Below, in pieces: positions 1 to 6,903 of a DNA stretch of 28,597 nt (position 1 is the first letter of the stretch; each line of letters opens with the position of its first letter). This DNA is from DATHSN01 sp035464115 (GTDB taxonomy: Bacteria > Actinomycetota > Acidimicrobiia > Acidimicrobiales > SKKL01). Location: NCBI GenBank assembly GCA_035464115.1, contig DATHSN010000083.1:1-28597 (forward strand), in the 5' to 3' direction. A program made the translations under genes and the position numbers. The notes under the pieces were generated by a model. That model searched no databases, was not told where the DNA came from, and was given only the letters and a program-made list of their open reading frames with translations.

Positions 1-12
1 GATCGTACCGGG

Positions 13-18
13 TAGCCT
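13..18 (+). promoter_or_regulatory. Candidate -10 box upstream of the kinase
   Basis: TAGCCT fits the NANNNT -10 pattern seen before many genes in this window. It would start a transcript near base 25, giving a leader of about 80 nt with a GC-rich stem (CCCC at 26-29 against GGGG at 34-37), a Shine-Dalgarno-like GGGGAGA at 54-60 and a mini-ORF. The -35 region lies off the window. Confidence 0.4.
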
Positions 19-64
19 GCGACGTCCCCTTCCGGGGGGAGCGACGGGGCGACGGGGAGAGCCG

Positions 65-109
65 ATGACCGAGCCAGCCACCATGATCCGGCGCGGGGTC
101 GCCGCATGA
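65..109 (+). CDS. Possible 14-residue leader ORF coupled to the kinase
   Basis: A 15-codon frame starts with ATG, sits 4 nt after GGGGAGA (54-60), and ends in TGA at 107-109. That stop overlaps the kinase start codon (ATG at 106) in an ATGA junction. The kinase's own start has no clear ribosome binding site, so re-initiation after this short frame is a plausible way to translate it. The peptide contains two arginines in a row but no run of one amino acid that would suggest classical attenuation. It may equally be chance. Seen: frame, SD-like site and overlap. Inferred: function. Confidence 0.3.
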   Translation: MTEPATMIRRGVAA

Positions 110-1098
110 CCGACAAGGCGTTCGCCGTGGTCGGCATGGGCAACGCCATCGTCGACGTCATCAGCCACGTCGACGACGCTTTCATCGCCCGGCACGGCCT
201 CGATCGGGGCGCGATGCGCCTCATCGACACCGACGAGGCGCATCGGCTCTACGCGTCGATGCCCCCGGGGATCGAGGCGTCGGGCGGGTCGGCCGCCAAC
301 ACCTGCGCGGGCATCGCGTCGTTCGGGGCACCCGTCGCCTACATCGGCAAGGTGCGCGACGACCAGCTCGGCGAGGTCTTCGCCCACGACATGCGCGCCG
401 CCGGGGTCACCTACGAGGTCGCTCCCGGCGACGACGGCGACCCCACCGCCCGCTGCCTCATCGTGGTCACGCCCGACGCCCAGCGCACCATGAGCACCCA
501 CCTGGGCATCGCCCGCTACGTGGCGCCCGCCGACGTCGACGAGGCGCTCGTCGCCGCGGCGCAGCTGTTCTACTGCGAGGGCTACATCTGGGACGTCGAC
601 CTCACCAAGGAGGCCATCCTGAAGGGGATGGACGTGGCCCGGCGCGCCGGTGGCCAGGTGGCGCTGGCGCTGTCCGACGGCTTCTGCGTCGACCGCCACC
701 GCGCCGAGTTCCTCGAGCTGGTGAACGACCGGGTCGACGTGCTGTTCGCCAACGAGACCGAGATCTGCTCGCTGTACGAGGTCGAGACGTTCGACGAGGC
801 GCTGCGCGCCGTCACCGGGCGCTGCCAGGTCGCGTGCCTCACCCGCCACGAGCACGGCTCGGTGGTGGTCGTCGGCGACGACGTGCACGTCATCGAGGCC
901 GAGCCGGTCGACCACGTCGTCGACACCACCGGCGCCGGCGACCTCTATGCCGCCGGGTTCCTCTACGGCCACACCGCCGGGTTGCACCCCGCCACCAGCG
1001 CCCGCCTCGGATCCCTCGCCGCCGCCGAGGTCATCTCGCACCTGGGGGCGCGTCCCGAGCGTCCGCTGTCGGAGCTGGCGGCGCCGCTGTTCACGTGA
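106..1098 (+). CDS. PfkB-family kinase, probably adenosine kinase
   Basis: This 330-residue protein is a cytosolic ribokinase/PfkB-fold sugar or nucleoside kinase that uses ATP to phosphorylate a hydroxymethyl group. The N-terminal substrate motif GGSAAN is at residues 60-65. The C-terminal PfkB signature DTTGAGD is at 273-279 with the catalytic base Asp279 intact. The opening VVGMGNAIVDV and the overall length are typical of the bacterial adenosine-kinase-like subgroup, which would convert adenosine to AMP. Other sugars or nucleosides cannot be excluded from sequence alone. The ATG at 106 is chosen because it precedes the conserved first strand and no in-frame start lies upstream. It overlaps the stop of a mini-ORF. 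Adenosine deaminase and purine nucleoside phosphorylase elsewhere in the window fit a purine-salvage role. Confidence 0.88.
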   Translation: MTDKAFAVVGMGNAIVDVISHVDDAFIARHGLDRGAMRLIDTDEAHRLYASMPPGIEASGGSAANTCAGIASFGAPVAYIGKVRDDQLGEVFAHDMRAAGVTYEVAPGDDGDPTARCLIVVTPDAQRTMSTHLGIARYVAPADVDEALVAAAQLFYCEGYIWDVDLTKEAILKGMDVARRAGGQVALALSDGFCVDRHRAEFLELVNDRVDVLFANETEICSLYEVETFDEALRAVTGRCQVACLTRHEHGSVVVVGDDVHVIEAEPVDHVVDTTGAGDLYAAGFLYGHTAGLHPATSARLGSLAAAEVISHLGARPERPLSELAAPLFT

Positions 1099-1142
1099 GC
1101 GGGCAGGGTGGTCGGCCGGATCGCACCGGGGTGGCGCGCCGA

Positions 1143-1148
1143 TAGGGT
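1143..1148 (+). promoter_or_regulatory. -10 box of a leaderless promoter (MFS gene)
   Basis: TAGGGT is followed by 7 nt and then the GTG start codon at 1156. A transcript starting 6-8 nt after the box would begin at the start codon itself, so no Shine-Dalgarno is needed; none is present. Confidence 0.6.
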
Positions 1149-1155
1149 CGATCGG

Positions 1156-2358
1156 GTGACGCCGGAGCCCCAACGACTGCTCAGCCGGCAGTTCGTGGTG
1201 GTCACCGCGGCCTGCGCAGCCTTCTTCGTGTCGTTCGGGTCCACCATCCCGGTGCTGCCCCGCTACGTCTCCGACGCCCTCGACCAGGGCGACGTGGTCG
1301 TCGGCCTGGTCGCCGGCTCGTTCGCGGTGTCGGGGATCCTGCTGCGCCCGTTCATCGGCCTCATCGGCGACCGCCACGGTCGGCGGGCGCTCATCGTGGT
1401 CGGTGCGATCCTCACGGCCCTCGGCCACCTCGGCCACGTCCTGGCCGACACCGTGCCGCTGCTCGTGGTGATGCGCCTGATCATCGGGGCGGGCCAGGCC
1501 GCGTTCTTCGTCGGCGCGGCCACCCTCGTCGCCGACCTGGCACCGCCGGCGCGGCGCGGCGAGGCCGCCAGCTACTTCTCGGTGGCGCTCTACCTCGGAC
1601 TGGGCATCGGCCCGTTCATCGGCGAGCGGCTGCTGGCCGCGGTGTCGTTCGACGCCGTGTGGCTGTTCGCCACGGGCGGGGGCGTGGTCGCCGCGGCCCT
1701 CGGTGCGACGCTCCCGGCACGGGTGCCGTCTCCCGTCGTCGAGGGGGCGGTCCCCCAACGGGCCGGGCGGGGCCCGATGTTCCACCCTGCCGGGGTCGGC
1801 CCGGGGGCGGTCCTCGGCCTCGGGGTGCTCGGCTTCGTGGGGTTCAACACCTTCGTGCCCCTCTTCGCCGAGGGCATCGGCATCGACGACGTCGCCCCCG
1901 TGTTCCTCGTGTACTCGCTGGTGGTGGTCACGGTCCGGGTCCTCGGGGCCCGGCTCCCCGACCGCCTGGGTCCGGCCCGGGCCGGCACCGCGGCGCTGGC
2001 CGCGTCGGGTGGGGGACTGGTCCTCGTCGCCGTCTGGCAGTCGCCCCTCGGGCTCTACCTGGGGACGGCGGTGCTGGCGCTGGGCTCGTCGCTGCTCTAC
2101 CCGGCGCTCATGGCCGCCGCGGTCAACGCCGTGGGCGACGACGAGCGCTCCCAGGTGGTGGCCACGTTCACCATGTTCTTCGAGATCGGCACCGCCGCCG
2201 GTGGGCTCACGCTCGGCGCGGTGGCGGCGGCGTCGAGCTACGCCGGCGCGTTCGTGGCCGGCGCGGCGTCGGCGGCGGCCGGGTTGGCGCTCCTGCGGCT
2301 GTGGCTCGTGCCCCGGTTGCGCGCCGCCGCACCGGCCTCGGCGGCGCGCACCAGCTGA
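1156..2358 (+). CDS. Major facilitator superfamily transporter
   Basis: This is a 400-residue, strongly hydrophobic inner-membrane protein with about 12 predicted membrane spans. The loop between spans 2 and 3 carries the MFS motif GLIGDRHGRR (residues 68-77), and a central hydrophilic linker near residues 190-210 separates the two six-helix halves. MFS proteins move small solutes by symport, antiport or uniport. The sequence resembles drug/metabolite exporter-like MFS proteins but the substrate cannot be read from it. Nearby nucleoside genes make a nucleoside or sugar substrate possible but unproven. A longer frame opens at 1108, but the GTG at 1156 follows a well-placed TAGGGT -10 box by 7 nt, so a leaderless start there is preferred. 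The stop is 44 nt before the next gene. Confidence 0.85.
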   Translation: MTPEPQRLLSRQFVVVTAACAAFFVSFGSTIPVLPRYVSDALDQGDVVVGLVAGSFAVSGILLRPFIGLIGDRHGRRALIVVGAILTALGHLGHVLADTVPLLVVMRLIIGAGQAAFFVGAATLVADLAPPARRGEAASYFSVALYLGLGIGPFIGERLLAAVSFDAVWLFATGGGVVAAALGATLPARVPSPVVEGAVPQRAGRGPMFHPAGVGPGAVLGLGVLGFVGFNTFVPLFAEGIGIDDVAPVFLVYSLVVVTVRVLGARLPDRLGPARAGTAALAASGGGLVLVAVWQSPLGLYLGTAVLALGSSLLYPALMAAAVNAVGDDERSQVVATFTMFFEIGTAAGGLTLGAVAAASSYAGAFVAGAASAAAGLALLRLWLVPRLRAAAPASAARTS

Positions 2359-2389
2359 TCGGTCGGGGCGGCCCGGTCGGCGGCGCGCG

Positions 2390-2395
2390 TACGCT
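2390..2395 (+). promoter_or_regulatory. -10 box of a leaderless promoter (oxygenase gene)
   Basis: TACGCT stands exactly 7 nt before the GTG start at 2403, the same geometry as the MFS promoter. It settles the start of the oxygenase, whose frame is open for hundreds of bases upstream. Confidence 0.6.
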
Positions 2396-2402
2396 CCGCA
2401 CC

Positions 2403-3041
2403 GTGGCCCGATCGCCCCGCCTCGACCCTCGGCCGGTGTTCCTCCCGCCCGAGCGGCCCGCCTACCGCAGCCACGTGGTGGTGGAGCGGGCGCTCACGCC
2501 GGGCCAGTGCGACCGGGTGGTCGCCCTCGGCTCGCGGTGGCGCGCCGACGAGGCGACCCTCGCCGGTGAGGCCTCCGGTGCGGCCGATCCGGCGTTGCGC
2601 CGCTCGACCGTCACCTGGCTCCCGCCCGAGGACGACACCGAGTGGCTGTTCGAGCGGCTCGCCGCGGTGGACGAGCGGGCCAACCGCCAGTGGGACTTCG
2701 AGCTCACCGGATTCGGTGAGGACCTCCAGCTCACCGCCTACGACCGCCCGGGGTCGTTCTACACCTGGCACCAGGACGGTCTCGACGGTGAGGTCGCCAC
2801 CCGCAAGCTGGCGGTGGTGGTCCAGCTCACCGACCCCGCCACCTACGAGGGTGCCGACCTCGAGCTGTTCGACGTGGTGGCCGACCTCGACGACGAGGCC
2901 CTCGCGGCGTGGACCGACCGCTGTCGGGTGCGGGGCACCGCGGTGGTGTTCCCGGCGTTCGAGTACCACCGGGTCACCCCGCTGCGGGCCGGCGTCCGCC
3001 ACTCGCTCGTCGCCTGGGTGTCGGGCCCGCCCTTCCGCTGA
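2403..3041 (+). CDS. 2-oxoglutarate/Fe(II)-dependent oxygenase (prolyl-4-hydroxylase-like)
   Basis: This 212-residue cytosolic protein has the double-stranded beta-helix pattern of 2OG-Fe(II) dioxygenases. The metal triad is His123-x-Asp125 (WHQDG) and His189 (FEYHRVTP), and Arg199 (RHSLVAW) is positioned to bind the 2-oxoglutarate carboxylate. Length and motif spacing match the P4Hc/PKHD hydroxylase-like group. These enzymes couple 2OG decarboxylation to hydroxylation of a protein or small-molecule substrate. The substrate here is unknown. The start at GTG 2403 is set by a TACGCT box 7 nt upstream; a frame open from 1659 is only a shadow of the transporter gene. It runs convergently with the sugar-nucleotide operon, with 37 nt between the stops. 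Confidence 0.82.
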   Translation: MARSPRLDPRPVFLPPERPAYRSHVVVERALTPGQCDRVVALGSRWRADEATLAGEASGAADPALRRSTVTWLPPEDDTEWLFERLAAVDERANRQWDFELTGFGEDLQLTAYDRPGSFYTWHQDGLDGEVATRKLAVVVQLTDPATYEGADLELFDVVADLDDEALAAWTDRCRVRGTAVVFPAFEYHRVTPLRAGVRHSLVAWVSGPPFR

Positions 3042-3047
3042 CCGCCG

Positions 3048-3060
3048 CCCCGTCCTGGGG
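3048..3060. terminator. Weak GC hairpin between convergent genes
   Basis: CCCC-GTCCT-GGGG forms a short stem-loop in the 37-nt gap between two convergent genes. There is no T tract on either strand, so termination is only suggested by position. Confidence 0.25.
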
Positions 3061-3078
3061 CCCGGCGGGCGACGCAGG

Positions 3079-4362
3079 TCAGGCGAACGCGGCGTGCTGC
3101 TCGGCGCGCAGCTGGTCGACGAGGCGGCCGTCGGGCAGCTCGACGTCGTCGTAGGTCAGCACCTGGTCGCGCCCGACGGCGTGGCGCAGGGTGCAGCCCT
3201 CGGCCACGCCGATCGGGAGGAGACGACCCGAGGCCGTGACGTCGGCCCGCTCGGCCTGGCCGTAGGTGTCGTAGCCGCCGAGCCCGTCGAGGACCTGGTC
3301 CGCCGCGAGGTCGCGCTTGGCGGTGGTGACCACCTCGACCATCGGCTCGGGTCCCGACGGGAGCACCTCGTCGCGGAACAGCACCACCCGGGCGACCGAC
3401 GTCGGCACCTCGAAGTGGCACAGGTGGTACGGCGTGTAGAACGAGTAGAGCGGTCCGGTGCCGAGCTTGTAGAGCTCGAGGTAGTGGCGCTGGCGGGGGT
3501 CGTCGTGGGTGCCGAGGACGTACACCCCGGGGCCGGGTCGGGCGCCCACCACGTAGTCGACGACGCCGCCGAGGGCACGGAGCTCGTCGACGTCGTAGCG
3601 GTCGACCAGCTCGTCGACGTGGCCGTCGTGGTCCCACCCGTTCATCCCCCGCCGGGGCACCGTCATCCCGCAGGCGTTGGCCACGATGGCCTGCTCGAAC
3701 GAGATCTTGGTGCCGTCGGCGAAGCTCGTCACCATGTGGACGTCCTGGCCCCAGCGCTCGGCGAACCCCTGCTGGGTGGTGGGGTTGCGGTACGGGTCCT
3801 GCAGGCCCTTCACGTTGCCGCACACCAGCGGCTCCACCCCGATCCCGCGCACGAAGCGCACCAGGTTCATCTGCACGCCGGGCTGGTCGCCGTCGGACCC
3901 GGTCACGATCACGCCGGCCGCCGCGGCCCGACGTCGCAGCAGCGGTCCGACCGTGCCGTCGACCTCGGCGTTGAGCAGCACCACGTCGCGTCCCCGGTCG
4001 ATGGCCCGGCTGACGACGTGGGCGGCGTGCTCCACCGATCCGGTGGCCTCGACGATGCAGTCGACCGCGTCGGAGTCGGTGACGAGGCGCCAGTCGTCGG
4101 TGACCACGGGGCGCCCGGCGCGGACCGCGTCGTGGACGGCCTCGACCCGGTCGCTGACGACCGGGTCGAGGCCCACGTCGGCGCACGCGGTGGCCGCGCG
4201 TCCGACGGTGCGGTTGGCCACCACCGACACGACCATGCCCGGGGTCGAGTGGGTGATCTGGCGGATGATGCCCGCGGCCATGAACCCGGCGCCGACGATG
4301 CCGACCCGCACCGGCCGGCCGCTGGCCTCGCGCGCGGCGAGCGCACGGTCGACGAGGATCAC
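3079..4362 (-). CDS. SAF-domain NAD(P)-dependent oxidoreductase (COG4091, homoserine dehydrogenase-like)
   Basis: This 427-residue cytosolic protein has an N-terminal Rossmann domain with the dinucleotide motif GIVGAGFMAAG (residues 21-31), a central homoserine-dehydrogenase-like catalytic region, and a C-terminal SAF domain from about residue 345. The family is usually annotated as 'predicted homoserine dehydrogenase'. True homoserine metabolism is unlikely here because the gene is last in a sugar-nucleotide operon. An NAD(P)-dependent redox step on a sugar or sugar-derived intermediate is inferred. The GTG start at 4362 overlaps the preceding gene's TGA (GTGA, 4359-4362), indicating translational coupling. 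No homoserine, threonine or aspartate pathway gene is nearby. The exact reaction is not known from sequence. Confidence 0.78.
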   Translation of the reverse strand: MILVDRALAAREASGRPVRVGIVGAGFMAAGIIRQITHSTPGMVVSVVANRTVGRAATACADVGLDPVVSDRVEAVHDAVRAGRPVVTDDWRLVTDSDAVDCIVEATGSVEHAAHVVSRAIDRGRDVVLLNAEVDGTVGPLLRRRAAAAGVIVTGSDGDQPGVQMNLVRFVRGIGVEPLVCGNVKGLQDPYRNPTTQQGFAERWGQDVHMVTSFADGTKISFEQAIVANACGMTVPRRGMNGWDHDGHVDELVDRYDVDELRALGGVVDYVVGARPGPGVYVLGTHDDPRQRHYLELYKLGTGPLYSFYTPYHLCHFEVPTSVARVVLFRDEVLPSGPEPMVEVVTTAKRDLAADQVLDGLGGYDTYGQAERADVTASGRLLPIGVAEGCTLRHAVGRDQVLTYDDVELPDGRLVDQLRAEQHAAFA

Positions 4363-4910
4363 GGCAGCCTCCCGCCGGCGTCGGGGTCGATCCGGGGCCA
4401 GGTGGCGTCCTTGTCGCTGATGTCGGTGACCGGCATCGGCCAGTCGATGCCGAGCGCGGGGTCGTCGTGGGCCAGGCCACGCTCGGCTCCCGGGGCGTAC
4501 GGGGCGCTCACCAGGTAGGTGACCTCGGCGCGATCGGTGAGCGCCTGGTACCCGTGGGCGAACATCGGGGGGACGTAGAGCGCGAGCCGATCGTCCTCGT
4601 CGAGGCGGGCGCCGAACGGCTGCAGGTGGGTGGGCGACTCGGGGCGCAGGTCGACGATCACGTCGAAGATCGCGCCCCGGGTGCAGCGCACGAGCTTGGC
4701 CTCGTCGTGAGGTGGCACCTGGTAGTGCATGCCGCGCAGCGTGCCGGCCCGGTGGTTCACCGAGACGTTGGCCTGGGCGATCACCGGCTCGAGGCCGTGG
4801 TCGCGCATCTCGTCCTGGCAGAAGACCCGGGCGAACGCGCCGCGGTCGTCCTCGCGGAGCTCGGGGGCGACGAGGTAGGCGCCCCGCAGCGGGGTCTCGG
4901 TGAAGATCAC
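4359..4910 (-). CDS. RmlC-type sugar-nucleotide 3,5-epimerase
   Basis: This 183-residue cupin belongs to the dTDP-4-dehydrorhamnose 3,5-epimerase family. The catalytic dyad is visible as His62 (RGMHYQ) and Asp168 (ISDKDA). Arg59, Lys72 and Tyr132 occupy the usual substrate and acid positions, so it should be active as an epimerase. Such enzymes invert C3 and/or C5 of 4-keto-6-deoxy sugar nucleotides. Because the operon begins with a cytidylyltransferase, the substrate is more likely a CDP-sugar than dTDP-rhamnose precursor; this is inference. The GTG start at 4910 overlaps the previous stop by 4 nt (GTGA), and the end overlaps the next start the same way. The frame is open far upstream, but that part is antisense noise within the neighbouring gene. 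Confidence 0.85.
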   Translation of the reverse strand: MIFTETPLRGAYLVAPELREDDRGAFARVFCQDEMRDHGLEPVIAQANVSVNHRAGTLRGMHYQVPPHDEAKLVRCTRGAIFDVIVDLRPESPTHLQPFGARLDEDDRLALYVPPMFAHGYQALTDRAEVTYLVSAPYAPGAERGLAHDDPALGIDWPMPVTDISDKDATWPRIDPDAGGRLP

Positions 4911-5959
4911 GTGGTGGTCCACCGCAGATCGTCGTCGAGCTGGCCGGTGGCGCGCAGGTGCTCGATCTGGGCCAGCCGGGTGAAGTGGCGCGATCCGAAG
5001 GCGGTCTCGTCGAAGCCCACCGCGGTGAACGCGTCGCGCAGCTCGGCGATGCCCCGCCGGATGTCCCACTCGCAGGCGAAGCCGGGCAGCAGCCGGCCCA
5101 GCTTGGCGAACGAGACCCGGTAGGAGCGGGTGTCGCCGCCGAGGTCGCCGAACGTGACCTCGCACCCGGGATAGGCCTCGGCCACCGCCTCGGCGATGTC
5201 GCGCACGCGGTGGTTGTCGGCGTCGGAGCCGACGTTGACCACCTCGCCGCGCACCCGGTCGAGCGGTTGGGTCAGCACCGCGCCGATCGCACGGGCGATG
5301 TCGGCGCCGTGCACCAGTGGCCGCCACGGCGTGCCGTCGCTGGTCATGGCGATGACCCCGCGGGTGTGGGCGACCGCGACCAGGTTGTTCACCACCAGGT
5401 CGACCCGGAGCCGGGGCGACATCCCGTAGGCGGTGGCGTTGCGCAGGAAGGTCGGCGCGAACACGTCGTCGGCCATGGCGCCCACGTCGTTCTCGACGGC
5501 GAGCTTGCACTCGGCGTAGGCGGTCTGGGGGTTGGTGGGTGATGTCTCGTCGACCACGTCGTCGGCCGCCACCCCGTAGACGCTGCACGACGACATGTGC
5601 ACGAAGCGGGGCACGTCGGCCTTGCGGGCCAGCTCGGCGAGCCGGACGGTGCCCTGGTGGTTGATCTCCTCGGTGACGTCGCGGGCCATCTGGCCGAGCG
5701 GGTCGTTCGACAGCTCGGCGAGGTGGACCACCGCGTCGGCGCCGCGCAGATCGTCGACGTCGAGGTCGCGCACGTCGGCGCGCAGCACCGCGGGGCGGCG
5801 TCGCGGCCCGCGCCCGAGCCACGTGTCGGCGTAGAAGCCGGTGTCGATCCCCTGGACCCAGTGGCCGTCCTCGAGCAGCCGCTCGGCGACGAGCGGTCCG
5901 AGGTAGCCCTCGGACCCGGTGAGGACCACGCGCAGCGGCACGCCGGCCGCGCCGCTCAC
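4907..5959 (-). CDS. NAD-dependent epimerase/dehydratase (extended SDR)
   Basis: This 350-residue extended short-chain dehydrogenase/reductase acts on sugar nucleotides. It has the NAD-binding TGSEGYLG (Thr14-Gly21, GxxGxxG), a serine-containing SSCSVYG stretch (123-129), and the catalytic YxxxK pair Tyr148/Lys152. A C-terminal substrate domain contains RPLVHGADIARAI, typical of UDP/CDP/GDP-sugar epimerases. It lacks the TGHTGFKG opening of CDP-glucose 4,6-dehydratase (RfbG), so its exact step is uncertain; C4 epimerisation, dehydration or oxidation are possible. The GTG start at 5959 is fixed by the GTGA overlap with the cytidylyltransferase stop and gives the Rossmann strand a short N-terminal extension. 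The stop overlaps the start of the RmlC-type gene. Confidence 0.83.
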   Translation of the reverse strand: MSGAAGVPLRVVLTGSEGYLGPLVAERLLEDGHWVQGIDTGFYADTWLGRGPRRRPAVLRADVRDLDVDDLRGADAVVHLAELSNDPLGQMARDVTEEINHQGTVRLAELARKADVPRFVHMSSCSVYGVAADDVVDETSPTNPQTAYAECKLAVENDVGAMADDVFAPTFLRNATAYGMSPRLRVDLVVNNLVAVAHTRGVIAMTSDGTPWRPLVHGADIARAIGAVLTQPLDRVRGEVVNVGSDADNHRVRDIAEAVAEAYPGCEVTFGDLGGDTRSYRVSFAKLGRLLPGFACEWDIRRGIAELRDAFTAVGFDETAFGSRHFTRLAQIEHLRATGQLDDDLRWTTT

Positions 5960-6759
5960 GCGTCGCTCCAGGTCTTCCACGGCGCCTCGCCCATCTCCCA
6001 CATGGAGTTGAGCGCGGTGTACTCGCGGTAGGTGTCCATCCCCATCCAGAACCCCCGGTGGGGGAACACCCGCAGCTCGCCGTCCGACGCCAGCTTCGAC
6101 AGCGGCTCGCGCTCGAGCAGCAGCTCGGGGTCGTCGGTGGGCAGGTAGTCGAGGAAGCGGTGGCGGAAGAAGAAGAACCCCCCGCTGACGAACCCCTCGG
6201 TGGTGTCGGGCTTCTCGTTGAAGCCGAGCACCCGGTCGTCGGACACCGACATCTCGCCGTAGCGCGACGTGGGCTGGACGCCGACGACGGTGCCGACCGC
6301 GTCGTGCGACTGGTGGAAGTCGAGCTCGCGACCCAGGTCGACATCGCCGATGCCGTCGCCGTAGGTCACGCCGAACACCTCGGTGTCGAGGTGCTCGGCC
6401 ACCCGTGCGATGCGGGCGCCGGTGCCGGTCAGCAGGCCGGTCTCGACGCAGGTGACCTCCCAGTCGTCGCACCCCTGGCGGTTGTGGAACTCGACCGGGA
6501 TGCCGTCGCCGAGCCGGACGGTGAAGTCGGCGAGGTTCTCCCGGTAGCGGAGGAAGTACTCCTTGATGTCCCAGCCCTTGTACCCGAGCGGGAGCACGAA
6601 CCGCCGGAACCCGTGCTCGCTGTAGGCCTTCATGATGTGCCACAGGATCGGCCGCCCGCCGATGTCGACCATCGGCTTGGGCAACGACTCGGTGGCCTCG
6701 CGCAGCCGGGTGCCGAGTCCGCCGCACAGGATCACGATGGGGATCTCGTCAGGTCGCAT
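5956..6759 (-). CDS. rfbF: Glucose-1-phosphate cytidylyltransferase
   Basis: This 267-residue nucleotidyltransferase makes CDP-glucose from CTP and glucose-1-phosphate, the first step of CDP-sugar biosynthesis. The nucleotide-binding signature LCGGLGTRLRE begins at residue 11, followed by the conserved KPMVDIGGRPILWHIM block and LGYKGWDIKEYF. All of these are characteristic of RfbF/DdhA rather than RmlA or GalU, as is the length. The ATG start at 6759 has a strong GGAGGG ribosome site 7 nt upstream. It is the first gene of a four-gene operon in which every later start overlaps the previous stop by 4 nt. A perfect 10-bp inverted repeat lies 26 nt upstream and may be an operator or part of the 5' leader. 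Confidence 0.92.
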   Translation of the reverse strand: MRPDEIPIVILCGGLGTRLREATESLPKPMVDIGGRPILWHIMKAYSEHGFRRFVLPLGYKGWDIKEYFLRYRENLADFTVRLGDGIPVEFHNRQGCDDWEVTCVETGLLTGTGARIARVAEHLDTEVFGVTYGDGIGDVDLGRELDFHQSHDAVGTVVGVQPTSRYGEMSVSDDRVLGFNEKPDTTEGFVSGGFFFFRHRFLDYLPTDDPELLLEREPLSKLASDGELRVFPHRGFWMGMDTYREYTALNSMWEMGEAPWKTWSDA

Positions 6760-6784
6760 GCGTGCGCCCTCCGCTCGCTCGCTC

Positions 6785-6806
6785 GGGACGATGCGGGCAT
6801 CGTCCC
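6785..6806. repeat. Perfect 10-bp inverted repeat upstream of the CDP-sugar operon
   Basis: GGGACGATGC (6785-6794) is followed by GG and its exact reverse complement (6797-6806). As RNA it can form a 9-bp stem with a 4-nt loop; as DNA it resembles a dimeric regulator site. It lies 26 nt before the rfbF start and about 98 nt past the aldo/keto reductase stop, both on the minus strand. Confidence 0.5.
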
Positions 6807-6832
6807 TCTCGGCGGGCGGTGTGCCCGATGGC

Positions 6833-6857
6833 GGCGACTCCCATTCACCGAGTCGCC
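6833..6857 (-). terminator. Stem-loop downstream of the aldo/keto reductase
   Basis: GGCGACTC (6833-6840) and GAGTCGCC (6850-6857) form an 8-bp perfect stem with a 9-nt loop, 46 nt after the stop of the minus-strand aldo/keto reductase gene. No T tract follows, so it is a terminator candidate by position and structure only. Confidence 0.35.
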
Positions 6858-6903
6858 AGAAGTTCAGCGGGTCGTGGCGCGCCGCGCCGGGGCGCCGACG
6901 AGA

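Noticed and set aside
3079..4362. True homoserine dehydrogenase
   Set aside because: It has a C-terminal SAF domain and lies in a sugar-nucleotide operon with no threonine/methionine pathway genes around.
2566..4518. Long open frame (650 codons) on the plus strand across the oxygenase and the SAF-domain gene
   Set aside because: It is antisense to clear coding genes, has no family motif, and is explained by GC-rich third positions. Similar shadows at 6058-7923, 8010-9455, 17620-19359 and 19262-20845 were dismissed for the same reason.
4359..4910. Bona fide dTDP-rhamnose pathway gene rmlC
   Set aside because: No rmlA, rmlB or rmlD is present and the operon starts with a cytidylyltransferase, so the dTDP substrate is not supported although the fold and catalytic residues are.
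6876..6888. GGCGCG-C-CGCGCC near-palindrome as an operator
   Set aside because: It is pure GC and short, which is expected by chance at this base composition; position gives no extra support.
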